Below, piece after piece: positions 18,759-27,883 of a stretch of 64,000 nucleotides of DNA. The stretch's first letter is position 1. Each line of letters starts with the position of its first letter. Location: the NCBI GenBank assembly GCA_963822905.1, contig CAWGJF010000003.1, positions 124,001-188,000 on the forward strand. Direction: 5' to 3'. Under the pieces are notes generated by a model. That model saw only the letters and a list, made by a program, of their open reading frames with translations, had not been told where the DNA came from and did not search any database. Source of the DNA: CAWGJF01 sp963822905 (lineage in GTDB: Bacteria > Bacteroidota > Ignavibacteria > Ignavibacteriales > Ignavibacteriaceae). A program made the position numbers and the translations under genes.

Positions 18759-21047
18759 TTACCTTAGCAAAATCATTTTTTTTGTTTCAATGAAATTACC
18801 GACGGTAAGCTTGTAGAAATAAATTCCGCTTGAAAGATTTGAAGCATCAAAATCCACATCATAACTACCTGCAGGTTTGTATTCATCAATTAACGTTGCA
18901 ACTTCATTTCCCAGCACATCATATATTTTTAATGATGCATAAGATTTAGCAGGGACTGAAAAGGAAATTACTGTAGATGGGTTGAATGGATTCGGGTAGT
19001 TTTGATTCAAACTGAATTTATCCGGATGCCCTAAATCGACTTCAAGTTGATTAGAATATTCAAACTGTCCGTCAGTATCAATTTGTTTCAACCGGTATAA
19101 ATATTTTCCTGAAGTAGCTGTGTTATCGGCATAGGAATATTGTTTGGGAGAATTGCTGTTTCCATTTCCCTGAACGAATCCAATCTTTTCCCAGTTGGAA
19201 GTATTTTGTAATTCACTTCTCCGCTCAATATCAAATCCAAAATTCTGTGTCTCTGTTTTTGTTTCCCAATTAAGGTTTACATTATTATCAATTACGGAAG
19301 CAGTGAATGAATTTAACTCAACAGGAAGCGCAGAAGCATCTTGCCCGAATTCTAAAGCTAAAGGTGAACCTCCATCAAAAACCGGTCCCCCGGTATCACT
19401 GTATTTATATAAAACTCCTTTAGTCCCGTCATTATTTTCAATGCCAACTTTTCCTGCATTTAGACCAGAAACAATAAATGAACTTCCTTTTTCTTTGTAT
19501 TGAATTTTAATGTTTCCATTTTGTTTTATTATAATCTGGAATGTTATCCAACTGTTTTCGTCTCCGGGAACATTAAATGAGATATATTGAGGATATTTTT
19601 CAAAAGTTATAACCACATCACCATTATCCATTCCATAATAAAGGTGTTTGTCTGTAACATTTGTATTTGTTGGATTTAAATTCATCCAGAATCCAGCTAT
19701 TAAATTTTCAGGGCCTGAAATACTTGGCATAGGAAAACCAAAGGCTACTTGTCCCGAAGGATATTGAAATGCGACAAAACCGTTAGCATTTATATAAAAT
19801 TGGGTATATGTATTACCGAAAAAATTAAAACTAAATCCTAAATTGTAGGGCCCCTTTGTTTGTTCGTCAATAATTGAAGAAATTAAATCAGTTCCTGTTG
19901 CCGAAATATCAATCCAGTTAAACACAGGTTGACTTGGTGAGCCTGAAGCACCGCTGGTTGAATTTGCAAAATAATAGTTGCCTTGTGTCGGTCCTCCGCC
20001 TCCATAATTTAAGTTTCCATCACCAGTAGTAAATGACCAGATTGGACAACCTTGAGCTTCATATGCACAATTTGCCGGAACAACCTGCCAATAATATGTA
20101 GTGTTTGGATCTAAGTTTGCCAGGGTTATTCCCAGTGAAAAATTACTGAGTTCCAAACCATTATATTTATTTGTTGGTGTTGATGTTCCTCCTCCGTCAG
20201 TCCCAACATATAAAAACTGTTTAGTAATGTCTTCATAATATGGTGGAAACCAAAGCAGGGGCACATCAACCGGGAGTAATGTCGCTCCATCAGGTGGTGA
20301 GTCAATAGTTGCACAATCAGGTAACAGCTCAATTCCGGTACAACCGTCATCAGAAACTCTAACGGCATCGATATACCAATCAGTTCCAGGTATATAATCA
20401 ACACCATCAAAATAAGGGATATATCGAAATGCAATATGAACTGTTTGTCCTATGTAAGGGCTTAAGTCAATTGATTGCAGATTCCAGTTAAACGGTTCTG
20501 TTGAGCCTGAATGAATTTCATTCCAGGTAGCTAAACCCGGATCGCCACTGCCCGAGTAATTTGTAGAAATCAAAACTAAAAATTGATCCTGGTCAGTTTC
20601 AGCATATGAATCATCAAATAAATCATAGTAAGTTAGCGAAGCAATTGATGCATCGGATAAATCTAATAGGGGAGTAATCAGCCAATTTTCTGCTGTTGTA
20701 TATTCTCCATAAGAAACTGCTGAATAATCACCGTCCATAGCATCATTATCAGTCTGTTCCCACGGGTCTATACCTTCTGTATAACTTTCCCAGCCGGTTG
20801 GTGGAAAATCAAAATCTTCAAAACTCTCCAGATCTAAATATGGACCAGCATTTATTTCTAAAGGTTGATTAATGTTGAGCTTATTTTTTTGAAGCATTTC
20901 TACAGTTAAAGGTTTTCCATAAACCGTTTGACTCTTTTTTTGTGTTTGTAAAATTGTCTCCCCTGTGTGGATGGATTTATTTTGTGCAGGTACACTTGTG
21001 GTTACCAAAATTAAAAATGCTATAAAATATTGTAGTGATCTTATCAT
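18759..21047 (-). CDS. cleaved-adhesin/choice-of-anchor type protein with T9SS sorting domain
   Basis: A signal peptide (YFIAFLILVTTSVPAQ) precedes a choice-of-anchor/cleaved-adhesin-like jelly-roll domain at about residues 70-235 (ESFEDFDFPPTGWESYTEG, then TAENWLITPLLDLSDAS and GTDWYIDAVRVSDDG). After that come an Ig/fibronectin-like segment (LDPNTTYYWQVVPAN), a nidogen-like beta region (INANGFVAFQYPSGQVAF) and the LPVELNSFTASVIDNNVNLNWETKTE module that often precedes sorting domains. The T9SS domain ends TKKMILLR. It should be a large surface adhesin or carbohydrate-binding protein. AAGGAAG lies upstream of the ATG, and a bipartite promoter-like motif shared with the next gene lies at 21103-21133. 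Confidence 0.85.
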   Translation of the reverse strand: MIRSLQYFIAFLILVTTSVPAQNKSIHTGETILQTQKKSQTVYGKPLTVEMLQKNKLNINQPLEINAGPYLDLESFEDFDFPPTGWESYTEGIDPWEQTDNDAMDGDYSAVSYGEYTTAENWLITPLLDLSDASIASLTYYDLFDDSYAETDQDQFLVLISTNYSGSGDPGLATWNEIHSGSTEPFNWNLQSIDLSPYIGQTVHIAFRYIPYFDGVDYIPGTDWYIDAVRVSDDGCTGIELLPDCATIDSPPDGATLLPVDVPLLWFPPYYEDITKQFLYVGTDGGGTSTPTNKYNGLELSNFSLGITLANLDPNTTYYWQVVPANCAYEAQGCPIWSFTTGDGNLNYGGGGPTQGNYYFANSTSGASGSPSQPVFNWIDISATGTDLISSIIDEQTKGPYNLGFSFNFFGNTYTQFYINANGFVAFQYPSGQVAFGFPMPSISGPENLIAGFWMNLNPTNTNVTDKHLYYGMDNGDVVITFEKYPQYISFNVPGDENSWITFQIIIKQNGNIKIQYKEKGSSFIVSGLNAGKVGIENNDGTKGVLYKYSDTGGPVFDGGSPLALEFGQDASALPVELNSFTASVIDNNVNLNWETKTETQNFGFDIERRSELQNTSNWEKIGFVQGNGNSNSPKQYSYADNTATSGKYLYRLKQIDTDGQFEYSNQLEVDLGHPDKFSLNQNYPNPFNPSTVISFSVPAKSYASLKIYDVLGNEVATLIDEYKPAGSYDVDFDASNLSSGIYFYKLTVGNFIETKKMILLR

Positions 21048-21102
21048 AATAACTTCCTTGTGAATTATGGGGAAATTGAAATAATTAGCTTCTACAAATA
21101 CA

Positions 21103-21133
21103 TGCGTAAATATCAGGAGGAATGGCTCATTAA
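21103..21133 (-). promoter_or_regulatory. bipartite promoter-like motif upstream of the adhesin gene
   Basis: On the minus strand it reads TTAATGAGCCA-N13-TTACGCA, ending 55 bp before the start codon. The same two boxes with exactly the same 13-bp spacing occur upstream of the next T9SS gene (23285-23315), while the spacer sequences differ. This is the pattern expected of a shared promoter or operator. Confidence 0.6.
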
Positions 21134-21214
21134 CCGGTTATTAAAAGAGGTCTTAAAATTTACTTCAATATCAGGCTATTTTAGTTACTAATATTATTCT
21201 CGATAAAACAAGAA

Positions 21215-21243
21215 ACCCCTGCTTTCGGCCAGCAGGGGATTTA
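21215..21243 (-). terminator. intrinsic terminator of the beta-helix type gene
   Basis: AACCCCTGCT pairs with AGCAGGGGAT-side bases (CCCCTGCT with AGCAGGGG, loop TTCGGCC). It lies about 25 bp past the stop at 21266; the T-tract on the minus strand is interrupted (TTTCTTGTTTT). Confidence 0.7.
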
Positions 21244-21265
21244 ATAGGAAATTCAGAGAGGTGTT

Positions 21266-23215
21266 TTACTTTAATAACATCATTTTTTTTGTTTCAACAA
21301 ACGAATTTACTTGTAGTCTGTAAAAATATATTCCGCTCGTAAAGTTTGAAGCATTCCAGTTATAATTATAAGAGCCTGCATTCAATTCTTCTGAGACTAA
21401 AATATTTATTCTTTCACCAAGTGCATTGAAAACTTCAAGAATTACAAACGATGATTGCGGCAGAGCAAATTGAATATTTGTACTTGGATTAAATGGGTTA
21501 GGATAATTTTGCTGCAATTCAAAATTGGTAACGATTTCATTATTATTAATTTCTTCAACACCTAACACCCCTACGCTATCTATGTAAACAGTAACGAAGT
21601 TAGAATATGTTCTCACATTCACATGCAAACCGAATTGTGCGCTTACTGTTGCAAAGCTATCGCTTAAAGTTCCGGAAGTTGTAAGAACAACAAAGCTGTC
21701 CCCTGCAGCAGGAATATATGAACCGGTTACGGAAACTTTAATGGTACCATTTAGCACTGCATTACCAGTTATGGCTAACTGATCGTGTCCGCTGCCAGGA
21801 GTTAAACCGCCGAGTTCAATATCCAATACTCCGGTGGAAGAAGGAAGGTAGTTGCCAATATATGTTAACATCCCAGGGGAGTTGCCCGGCGCAGTGATGC
21901 CATCATTTGTAAAAGTAGTATGTACATTAACAGAAGCAATCCCTTGTATTATTGCATCCTGTACATTTTCAAGATTAGCGATATCTATAACACCATTTGC
22001 CGCATCAATTATTCCTCCGGCGAGATTTTGAAAATCCCAATTTGCATTGATCGAACAGGTACCTGAACCCATATGGCGAAAGATTCCAGTGTTTTTAAAA
22101 GTCCCTCCGTTGATAATACCACTAAAATTCGCATTATCAGCAACAATCTCCCATAAGGATTGATTATCCACAATAGACGCATCTCTTGCATTTACAGTCC
22201 CATCTATTACCTGCCTGATAGTGCCGAGGTTAAGCAGTGTAGTCCCGCCTCTCAATTCTGCTGAAGATAACCCGGTTAATTGCAGTAAACCTGTGCTTGG
22301 AATTGTTACCATAGCGCCCATAAATGTACCACCGCTCCAGGTTAATCCGGTTCCCTGAAAATCGAACGTAACGCCTGAAACACCAGTACTCGCAGTAACC
22401 CCGGCAGACATCTCTATAGTTCCAGCAGGTGCGCCGGAAAGGGTTCCTTCGAATGTGATGTTTTGGGAATCAAAATGTAACAGCGCACCGGCATCAGCAT
22501 TATATGAACCGCCGTTGAAAATTCCGTTACAGTTAAACGTAACTGAACCAGACTGAACATCAATAGTACCACCTAAATTCTGAAACTCCCAATTTGCATT
22601 AAAATTACAGTCACCTACCCCACTTGACTTACGGAACGTTCCGGTATTTGTATTGATAAAAATTCCGCCATTTGGGAAACCGCCAAAATTTCCGGCTGGA
22701 TCAATCTCAAATAATGCCTGGTTCTCTATAACTGAACCATCTTGGCCAAATATGCCAAAACCTGAAACCATACGAACTGTTCCTTGATTCAGTAATCTGG
22801 CACCGCCATACAAAGATGCAGGATATTGGCTGCCAACTATCTCCATCACAGCACCACTGGCGATTATAACCACTCCATTGTTATTAGATGTAACATCCCT
22901 AATGATTCCGCCTCCGATTGCCAAGCCCCAACTGGCGTTACTCGTAATTGTGAGTGAGCCGTCAACACCGGTCAATGCTAACTCACCACCAACAAGGATG
23001 CTAAAACCGGCTACCTCACGTTGCCCATTAGTTGACACGATTGTTTGTTGGTCAATGTATACATTGTCACCCGCTCCCGGAACCCCCGGTGGAGACCAAA
23101 CATTTGGATCGTTCCAATCTCCGGTCAGTATTGAAGTATATGAAGTTTGCGCATTCAGTAATTGCTGAAACAATAAACAACATACAAAAACGATAAGTAA
23201 TCGTGCACTAGTCAT
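21266..23215 (-). CDS. beta-helix type surface protein with T9SS sorting domain
   Basis: The start has AAAGGAG upstream and a signal peptide (LLIVFVCCLLFQQLLNAQ). The mature protein opens with TGDWNDPNVWSPPGVPGAGDNVYI, a motif that begins many secreted Bacteroidota beta-solenoid proteins. About 400 residues of short glycine/asparagine-rich turns follow (GTFRKSSGVGDCNFNANWEFQNLGGTIDVQSG and a second very similar block GIFRHMGSGTCSINANWDFQNLAGGIIDAANG), so there is an internal duplication. The segment LDIELGGLTPGSGHDQLAITGNAVLNGTIKV resembles autotransporter passenger ends. The T9SS domain ends TKKMMLLK. It is likely a filamentous surface protein; no enzyme motif is visible. It shares its upstream motif with the downstream adhesin gene. 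Confidence 0.8.
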   Translation of the reverse strand: MTSARLLIVFVCCLLFQQLLNAQTSYTSILTGDWNDPNVWSPPGVPGAGDNVYIDQQTIVSTNGQREVAGFSILVGGELALTGVDGSLTITSNASWGLAIGGGIIRDVTSNNNGVVIIASGAVMEIVGSQYPASLYGGARLLNQGTVRMVSGFGIFGQDGSVIENQALFEIDPAGNFGGFPNGGIFINTNTGTFRKSSGVGDCNFNANWEFQNLGGTIDVQSGSVTFNCNGIFNGGSYNADAGALLHFDSQNITFEGTLSGAPAGTIEMSAGVTASTGVSGVTFDFQGTGLTWSGGTFMGAMVTIPSTGLLQLTGLSSAELRGGTTLLNLGTIRQVIDGTVNARDASIVDNQSLWEIVADNANFSGIINGGTFKNTGIFRHMGSGTCSINANWDFQNLAGGIIDAANGVIDIANLENVQDAIIQGIASVNVHTTFTNDGITAPGNSPGMLTYIGNYLPSSTGVLDIELGGLTPGSGHDQLAITGNAVLNGTIKVSVTGSYIPAAGDSFVVLTTSGTLSDSFATVSAQFGLHVNVRTYSNFVTVYIDSVGVLGVEEINNNEIVTNFELQQNYPNPFNPSTNIQFALPQSSFVILEVFNALGERINILVSEELNAGSYNYNWNASNFTSGIYFYRLQVNSFVETKKMMLLK

Positions 23216-23284
23216 AATCGCACTCCTTTTTAATTAGGGGTTTGCTGAAAAAGTAAAATTTAGTTTATTTAGCCTATTAGTACC

Positions 23285-23315
23285 TGCGTAAAATTGTAGG
23301 AAAGTGGCTCATTAA
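23285..23315 (-). promoter_or_regulatory. bipartite promoter-like motif upstream of the beta-helix gene
   Basis: On the minus strand it reads TTAATGAGCCA-N13-TTACGCA, 69 bp before the start codon at 23215. It is the second copy of the motif at 21103-21133. It lies between this gene and the kinase/sigma pair. Confidence 0.6.
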
Positions 23316-23377
23316 TTAGAAATTATTTAGTATAGAAGGAGTAAAAGGGGGGAGTTGGATTATTAAGAATTTAGGAC

Positions 23378-25972
23378 TTATTGATCAGTTGTATCTCCAT
23401 TTTCAAGTTTTTCCAGTTCTGTTTGATAATATTTTACTTTATCAGGATTTCCTAATTCTTTATATAAAACAGCAGAATATTTTGTGTAGCGGGTAATTTT
23501 TTTCATGTCTTTATTTTTATCATTGAGATAAAAATTTAAAGATCCGATTAACAGTTTCTCAGCTTCGAAGTATTTTTTTTGTTCAACAAGACAAACACCC
23601 AATTCTCCTTTTACCGACCAGATTCTATGATCTTCTTCCGGGAATATCTCTTCTCTTATGCGAAGGGAGTTTCTGAATTCCTTTTCTGATTTAGTCAATT
23701 TATTGGATTCGAGGTATACTCTGCCCAGCCAGTAGTAAGCAAATGCAAGAAGAGGGTCTTTGGTTGCACCTGTCTTTAGAAAAAGGTTAATTGCCTTATG
23801 CAGGGGGATATCAGCTTCGTCATATTTTTCTTCGATACAATAAAGCATACCCATATTAATAAAAGCTAATCCAACTGATGGATGATTTTCACCAAGCAGA
23901 GCCAGCTTAATTTCATAAGCTTTTTCAAATGCTTTTTCCGATTGTTCATACTTTTTATTATCTAAATAGATAAACGCAAGATTATTAAAAATGCTGGCGA
24001 TCTCCGGTCTGTTTATACCATATAATTTTGTTAATACATCCTTTGCTTCTAAATAATATTTTTCTGCTTCATCAACTTTATTCTGATGGTGCATTGCAAC
24101 AGCAAGATTATTAATTGTTATGGCTTCTTTTTGTCCTTTTTCCTTATCATGAAGAGCATAAATCTTAAGCGCTCTTTTAAACATAACGGCAGCGCTGTCA
24201 TAATATCCTGCATTGGTTATCATAGAACCGTAATCATTGAGATTATCTGCGAGCCCTTTTAATGGTTCATCAGATACTTTTTCATAAGTATAAATTCCTG
24301 CTTTATAAAATGAATCAGCTAATTGATAGTTGCCGATCCAATCGTAACACAATCCCAGCTGGTGAAAACATTTTGCAGTTTCTTCACTATTAATTCCAAA
24401 CAATTTTTTATTTGATTTAAGTGATTCTAAAAGCAAAGCCTCAGCTTTTTTGTATTCTCCCAATCCTATAAATGTAGACCCTAATGTCTGTTTAATTGCA
24501 GCTTTTATTTTAGGATAGTTCTTCAATTTTATATCGGCATCTTTGGTTGCTTTTTCAAGCAGGTCATAAACTTTAACGTCCCTACCTTTAACTTCGGGAT
24601 CGGGAGACGACAGCATGTCTAACAGGAAGTTGTTAACCTCTTCAAATTTCTTTAACTCTGTTTTTGCATTGTCACGTTCCGTAGCCGCTATATTTCCCTG
24701 GTAAATAATTGTTATCACGCCGGAGATAATTAAGACATTAAAAAGAATAAACAGAGCAACTCCAAGTTTGTGTCTCTTTATAAATTTTGAAGCTCTGTAG
24801 GTTAGAGTATCTTTTCTTGCAGTTACCGGTAATCCTTTTAAATATCTGTTTATGTCATTCATAAAATCCTGAACAGAAGAATATCTTTGTTCGGGATCTT
24901 TATGCATTGCTTTGAAAACTATGTTATCAAGATCTCCTTTTAACTGGCTGATTGTTTTTTCGGGATTGTGAGAATAATAATAATCTTTGCCCTGTGAATT
25001 CCTGGTTGTGGAAGTCTGTTTAATTTTTTCGCTTGGTCTAAGAACATTTTCTTCAGTAATAATCTTGCTTATTGCTACGGGGGAGCTGCTAGTTATCCTG
25101 TACGGCTGTTCACCGGTGAGAATTTCATATAATAAAACTCCAAGAGAATAAATGTCAGAAGCCGTTGTTATCTTTTCACCATTGATCTGTTCCGGGCTGG
25201 AGTATTCAGGGGTTAAATGCCACATTCCTGTTCTAGTTAATCCTTCAGCAGGTTCATTTAAATCTTCATCAATAAGTTTTGCAATTCCGAAGTCAAGCAG
25301 TTTCGGGTTTCCTTCTTCATTAACAAGAATGTTTCCTGGTTTTATATCCCGGTGAATAACCAGGTTGCGATGAGCGTATTGAACAGCAGTACAAATTTTA
25401 TGAAAAAGCTCGAGTCTTTTTTTTATATCAAGTTTTTTTTGATTGCAAAATTCTGTAATTGGAATCCCATCGATGAATTCCATAACAAGGTAGGGAAGTC
25501 CTTCGTCAGTCCTGCCGCCATCCAGAAGTCTGGCAATATTTGGATGCTGAAGATTTGCAAGAGTTTGCCGTTCAACCTGGAACCGTTTTAAAAGATACTC
25601 TGAAGTTACACCCTGCTTTAAAATCTTTATCGCAACTATTTGTTCAAATTCTTCATCATTTCTTTTGCCTGAATAAACTATTCCCATTCCACCAACACCG
25701 GCTTCCCCGTCAATTAAATAACTGCCGATCTGTTTTCCAATGTATGGATCCTGAAATGATTCCAAAGTGTTCTCATCAATAGTAAGAGGTTTCTCGAGAA
25801 AATCTTCTTTGTTTTCAAAGGAATGGATGAGCGAGAGGATTTCATTTTTTAATTCAGTATCAGAACCGCATTTATCATTAAGAAATATTTCCCTCTCAGA
25901 AGGATTAATTTTTAATGCTTCATCAAATAATTCTTTTGCTAAAATTAATTTTTCTTTATCCAGCATTTTCAT
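23378..25972 (-). CDS. membrane-anchored Ser/Thr protein kinase with TPR sensor region
   Basis: Residues about 83-375 form a Hanks-type kinase: glycine loop GEAGVGGMGIVY (89-100), catalytic Lys116 in VAIKIL, HRDIKPGNILV with Asp209, Lys211 and Asn214, and DFG at 227-229. All catalytic residues are present. A single membrane helix (LGVALFILFNVLIISGVITIIY, about 403-424) follows. The remaining 440 residues are tetratricopeptide repeats of the NPHRC/TPR_12 type (AITINNLAVAMHHQNKVDEAEKYYLEAK and similar), predicted to be extracytoplasmic. Eight bases separate its ATG from the stop of the sigma-factor gene upstream. Such kinases are habitual partners of this sigma group, and phosphorylation of the sigma factor or its regulator is the expected role. 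Confidence 0.9.
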   Translation of the reverse strand: MKMLDKEKLILAKELFDEALKINPSEREIFLNDKCGSDTELKNEILSLIHSFENKEDFLEKPLTIDENTLESFQDPYIGKQIGSYLIDGEAGVGGMGIVYSGKRNDEEFEQIVAIKILKQGVTSEYLLKRFQVERQTLANLQHPNIARLLDGGRTDEGLPYLVMEFIDGIPITEFCNQKKLDIKKRLELFHKICTAVQYAHRNLVIHRDIKPGNILVNEEGNPKLLDFGIAKLIDEDLNEPAEGLTRTGMWHLTPEYSSPEQINGEKITTASDIYSLGVLLYEILTGEQPYRITSSSPVAISKIITEENVLRPSEKIKQTSTTRNSQGKDYYYSHNPEKTISQLKGDLDNIVFKAMHKDPEQRYSSVQDFMNDINRYLKGLPVTARKDTLTYRASKFIKRHKLGVALFILFNVLIISGVITIIYQGNIAATERDNAKTELKKFEEVNNFLLDMLSSPDPEVKGRDVKVYDLLEKATKDADIKLKNYPKIKAAIKQTLGSTFIGLGEYKKAEALLLESLKSNKKLFGINSEETAKCFHQLGLCYDWIGNYQLADSFYKAGIYTYEKVSDEPLKGLADNLNDYGSMITNAGYYDSAAVMFKRALKIYALHDKEKGQKEAITINNLAVAMHHQNKVDEAEKYYLEAKDVLTKLYGINRPEIASIFNNLAFIYLDNKKYEQSEKAFEKAYEIKLALLGENHPSVGLAFINMGMLYCIEEKYDEADIPLHKAINLFLKTGATKDPLLAFAYYWLGRVYLESNKLTKSEKEFRNSLRIREEIFPEEDHRIWSVKGELGVCLVEQKKYFEAEKLLIGSLNFYLNDKNKDMKKITRYTKYSAVLYKELGNPDKVKYYQTELEKLENGDTTDQ

Positions 25973-25980
25973 CGTAACAA

Positions 25981-26547
25981 CTAATTGTTTCCAATTTCGC
26001 GGTAAAGCCAGGCTTTGGCAAAGTTCCAGTCGCGTTTAGCAGTTGATATAGAAATATTCAAAGCTTCGGCAGTTTCTTCTATTGATAATCCTGAAAAAAA
26101 TCTCATCTCCACAATCTTGCTTGATCTTTCATCCAGCGATTCTAATTTATTAAGAGCCATATCAAGAGCTAAAATTTGTTCATTACTTTCAGCAGCAATT
26201 GTCGGAGCCTCTTCAAGTGATAATTTTTTTTCACCGCTTCCTCTTTTATATGAATTACGTTTCCGTGCATGATCGACTAGAATTTGTCTCATAGAATTTG
26301 CGGCGATCCCGAAAAAGTGTGCACGGCTTTCCCAGGAAACATTTTCATTTCCGATAAGTTTAATAAATGCTTCATGCACCAACTCGGTTGTTTGAAATGT
26401 ATGGTTGCGGTGTTCTTCCCTGAGATATTTTGATGAAATTTTTCTTAGCTCATTATAAACCAGCGGAAGAATTTCCGTAAGTACCAGCCTGTTGCCCTGG
26501 CTGTAATCATTTAATAATCGTGTAACGTAATTTTGGGTGTGCTGCAT
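25981..26547 (-). CDS. ECF-like RNA polymerase sigma factor (sigma-70 ECF, PF07638/TIGR02999 type)
   Basis: Region 2 is in RLLNDYSQGNRLVLTEILPLVYNELRKISSKYLREE with HTFQTTELVHEAFIKL and SRAHFFGIAANSMRQILVDHARKR, the characteristic sequence of this group. Region 4 is KLESLDERSSKIVEMRFFSGLSIEETAEALNISISTAKRDWNFAKAWL, a helix-turn-helix for the -35 box. The 188-residue length is normal. It is co-transcribed with the TPR kinase directly downstream. The group is frequent in Acidobacteria, Planctomycetes and Ignavibacteria, usually beside such kinases. Its target promoters are unknown; the paired motifs at 21.1 and 23.3 kb are candidates because of their location. Confidence 0.9.
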   Translation of the reverse strand: MQHTQNYVTRLLNDYSQGNRLVLTEILPLVYNELRKISSKYLREEHRNHTFQTTELVHEAFIKLIGNENVSWESRAHFFGIAANSMRQILVDHARKRNSYKRGSGEKKLSLEEAPTIAAESNEQILALDMALNKLESLDERSSKIVEMRFFSGLSIEETAEALNISISTAKRDWNFAKAWLYREIGNN

Positions 26548-26647
26548 TTAGTATTGTATAATTTGACACTTAAGTTAATAATCCAGCAGGAAAAAAGTAA
26601 AGCGTGATCAGCAGATTTTTAAGGTATGCCATTAAATACAAAATCCC

Positions 26648-26655
26648 TAAATTTG
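26648..26655 (+). promoter_or_regulatory. possible -7 box of the TraB-family gene
   Basis: TAAATTTG matches the Bacteroidota -7 consensus TAnnTTTG and lies about 30 bp upstream of the start codon. No clear -33 TTG element is visible at the usual distance, so this is weak. Confidence 0.3.
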
Positions 26656-26686
26656 CAATTCTCTTTAACATATTGACGGAGATTCT

Positions 26687-27883
26687 TTGTCGGAAACTGC
26701 TGAATTAAATAATAAATATTCTGAAGATGTTCAGGTTGTAAAGAAAGGCGAGCAGGAGTTTATCCTTGTCGGAACCGCACACATTTCCCGCCAGTCTGCT
26801 GATCTTGTAAAACAGGTGATTGAAAATGAAAAACCTGATGTTGTTTGTGTTGAGCTTGATGAAAAAAGATTTAAAGCATTATCAGAAAAAAACCGGTGGG
26901 AAAATTTAGATCTAAAGCAGATTATAAGAGAAAAACAATTAAGCACCCTGCTTATTAATCTTGTCCTTGCTTCTTACCAGAAAAAACTTGGTGAAAAACT
27001 TGGTGTGACTCCCGGAACTGAACTTCTTGAAGCAACTTTGGTTGCAAAAGAATTAAACATCCCAATTGCACTTTGTGACAGGGAAGTGCGGATTACATTA
27101 AGACGTGCATGGCATTCTATGAGCTTCTGGCAAAAGTTGAAATTTCTATTCGGCGGGGTTGCAGGACTTTTTGAGAAGCAGGAATTAACTGAAGAGAAGC
27201 TTGCAGAATTAAGAAGCAAAGATGTGCTTTCTGAAATGATGGAAGAGCTTGGCAAGGCTATGCCGGTTCTTAAAAATATTTTAATTGATGAACGTGATGC
27301 TTACATCGCGGAGAAAATGCAAAAAGCAGAAGGAAAGAAAATTGTTTCTGTTGTTGGTGCCGGACATGTTAAAGGAATAATTAATTATTTAAACAATAAT
27401 AACACTACTTCTCTCGGGGAGATCGAAAAAATTCCGCCTTCTTCTCCTGTTGTAAAAATTATCGGGTGGGGAATTCCGGCAATTATTATCGGGTCGATAA
27501 TTTATATTGGTTATTCAAAAGGCTTAACCGAAGCGGGAGATAATGCTTTGTTCTGGATACTGGCAAACGGAATCCCAAGTGCATTTGGTGCAGCAATTGC
27601 ATTTGCACATCCGCTGACCATTTTAACAGCATTTTTTGCTGCGCCTATTACAAGTCTTTCTCCACTAATCGGTGCCGGATATGTTGCAGCCTTTGTCCAG
27701 GCTTATTTTAGACCTCCGGTTGTAAAAGAATTCCAGTCAGTAACAAAAGATTTTTACAGTCCGCTTAAATGGTGGAAGAATAAACTGCTAAGAGTTTTTC
27801 TTGTCTTTATACTTTCAAGTCTTGGCAGTGTTTTAGGAACGTATCTTGGTTTGTATAAGATTGTAGGAAACGTCCTTCGGTGA
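26687..27883 (+). CDS. TraB/PrgY family membrane protein
   Basis: The start is a TTG, chosen because GGAG lies about six bases upstream and the product then begins MSETAELNNKYSEDVQVV. The TraB domain covers about residues 20-235: VGTAHISRQSADLVKQVIENEKPDVVCVELDEKRF, later EATLVAKELNIPIALCDREVRITLRRAW and VVGAGHVKGI. The C-terminal 150 residues contain about four membrane helices (IIGWGIPAIIIGSIIYIGYSK onward). Relatives include enterococcal PrgY/TraB, which limit pheromone activity, and predicted gluzincin-fold proteases; the bacterial function is not settled. The stop codon touches the left end of the IVS-like element. Confidence 0.85.
   Translation: MSETAELNNKYSEDVQVVKKGEQEFILVGTAHISRQSADLVKQVIENEKPDVVCVELDEKRFKALSEKNRWENLDLKQIIREKQLSTLLINLVLASYQKKLGEKLGVTPGTELLEATLVAKELNIPIALCDREVRITLRRAWHSMSFWQKLKFLFGGVAGLFEKQELTEEKLAELRSKDVLSEMMEELGKAMPVLKNILIDERDAYIAEKMQKAEGKKIVSVVGAGHVKGIINYLNNNNTTSLGEIEKIPPSSPVVKIIGWGIPAIIIGSIIYIGYSKGLTEAGDNALFWILANGIPSAFGAAIAFAHPLTILTAFFAAPITSLSPLIGAGYVAAFVQAYFRPPVVKEFQSVTKDFYSPLKWWKNKLLRVFLVFILSSLGSVLGTYLGLYKIVGNVLR

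Noticed and set aside
19195..19503. Plus-strand 102-codon open frame inside the adhesin gene
   Set aside because: It is antisense to a clearly conserved coding region and its product looks like a reverse-strand shadow without family features. The same holds for the other open frames opposite or inside the genes listed.
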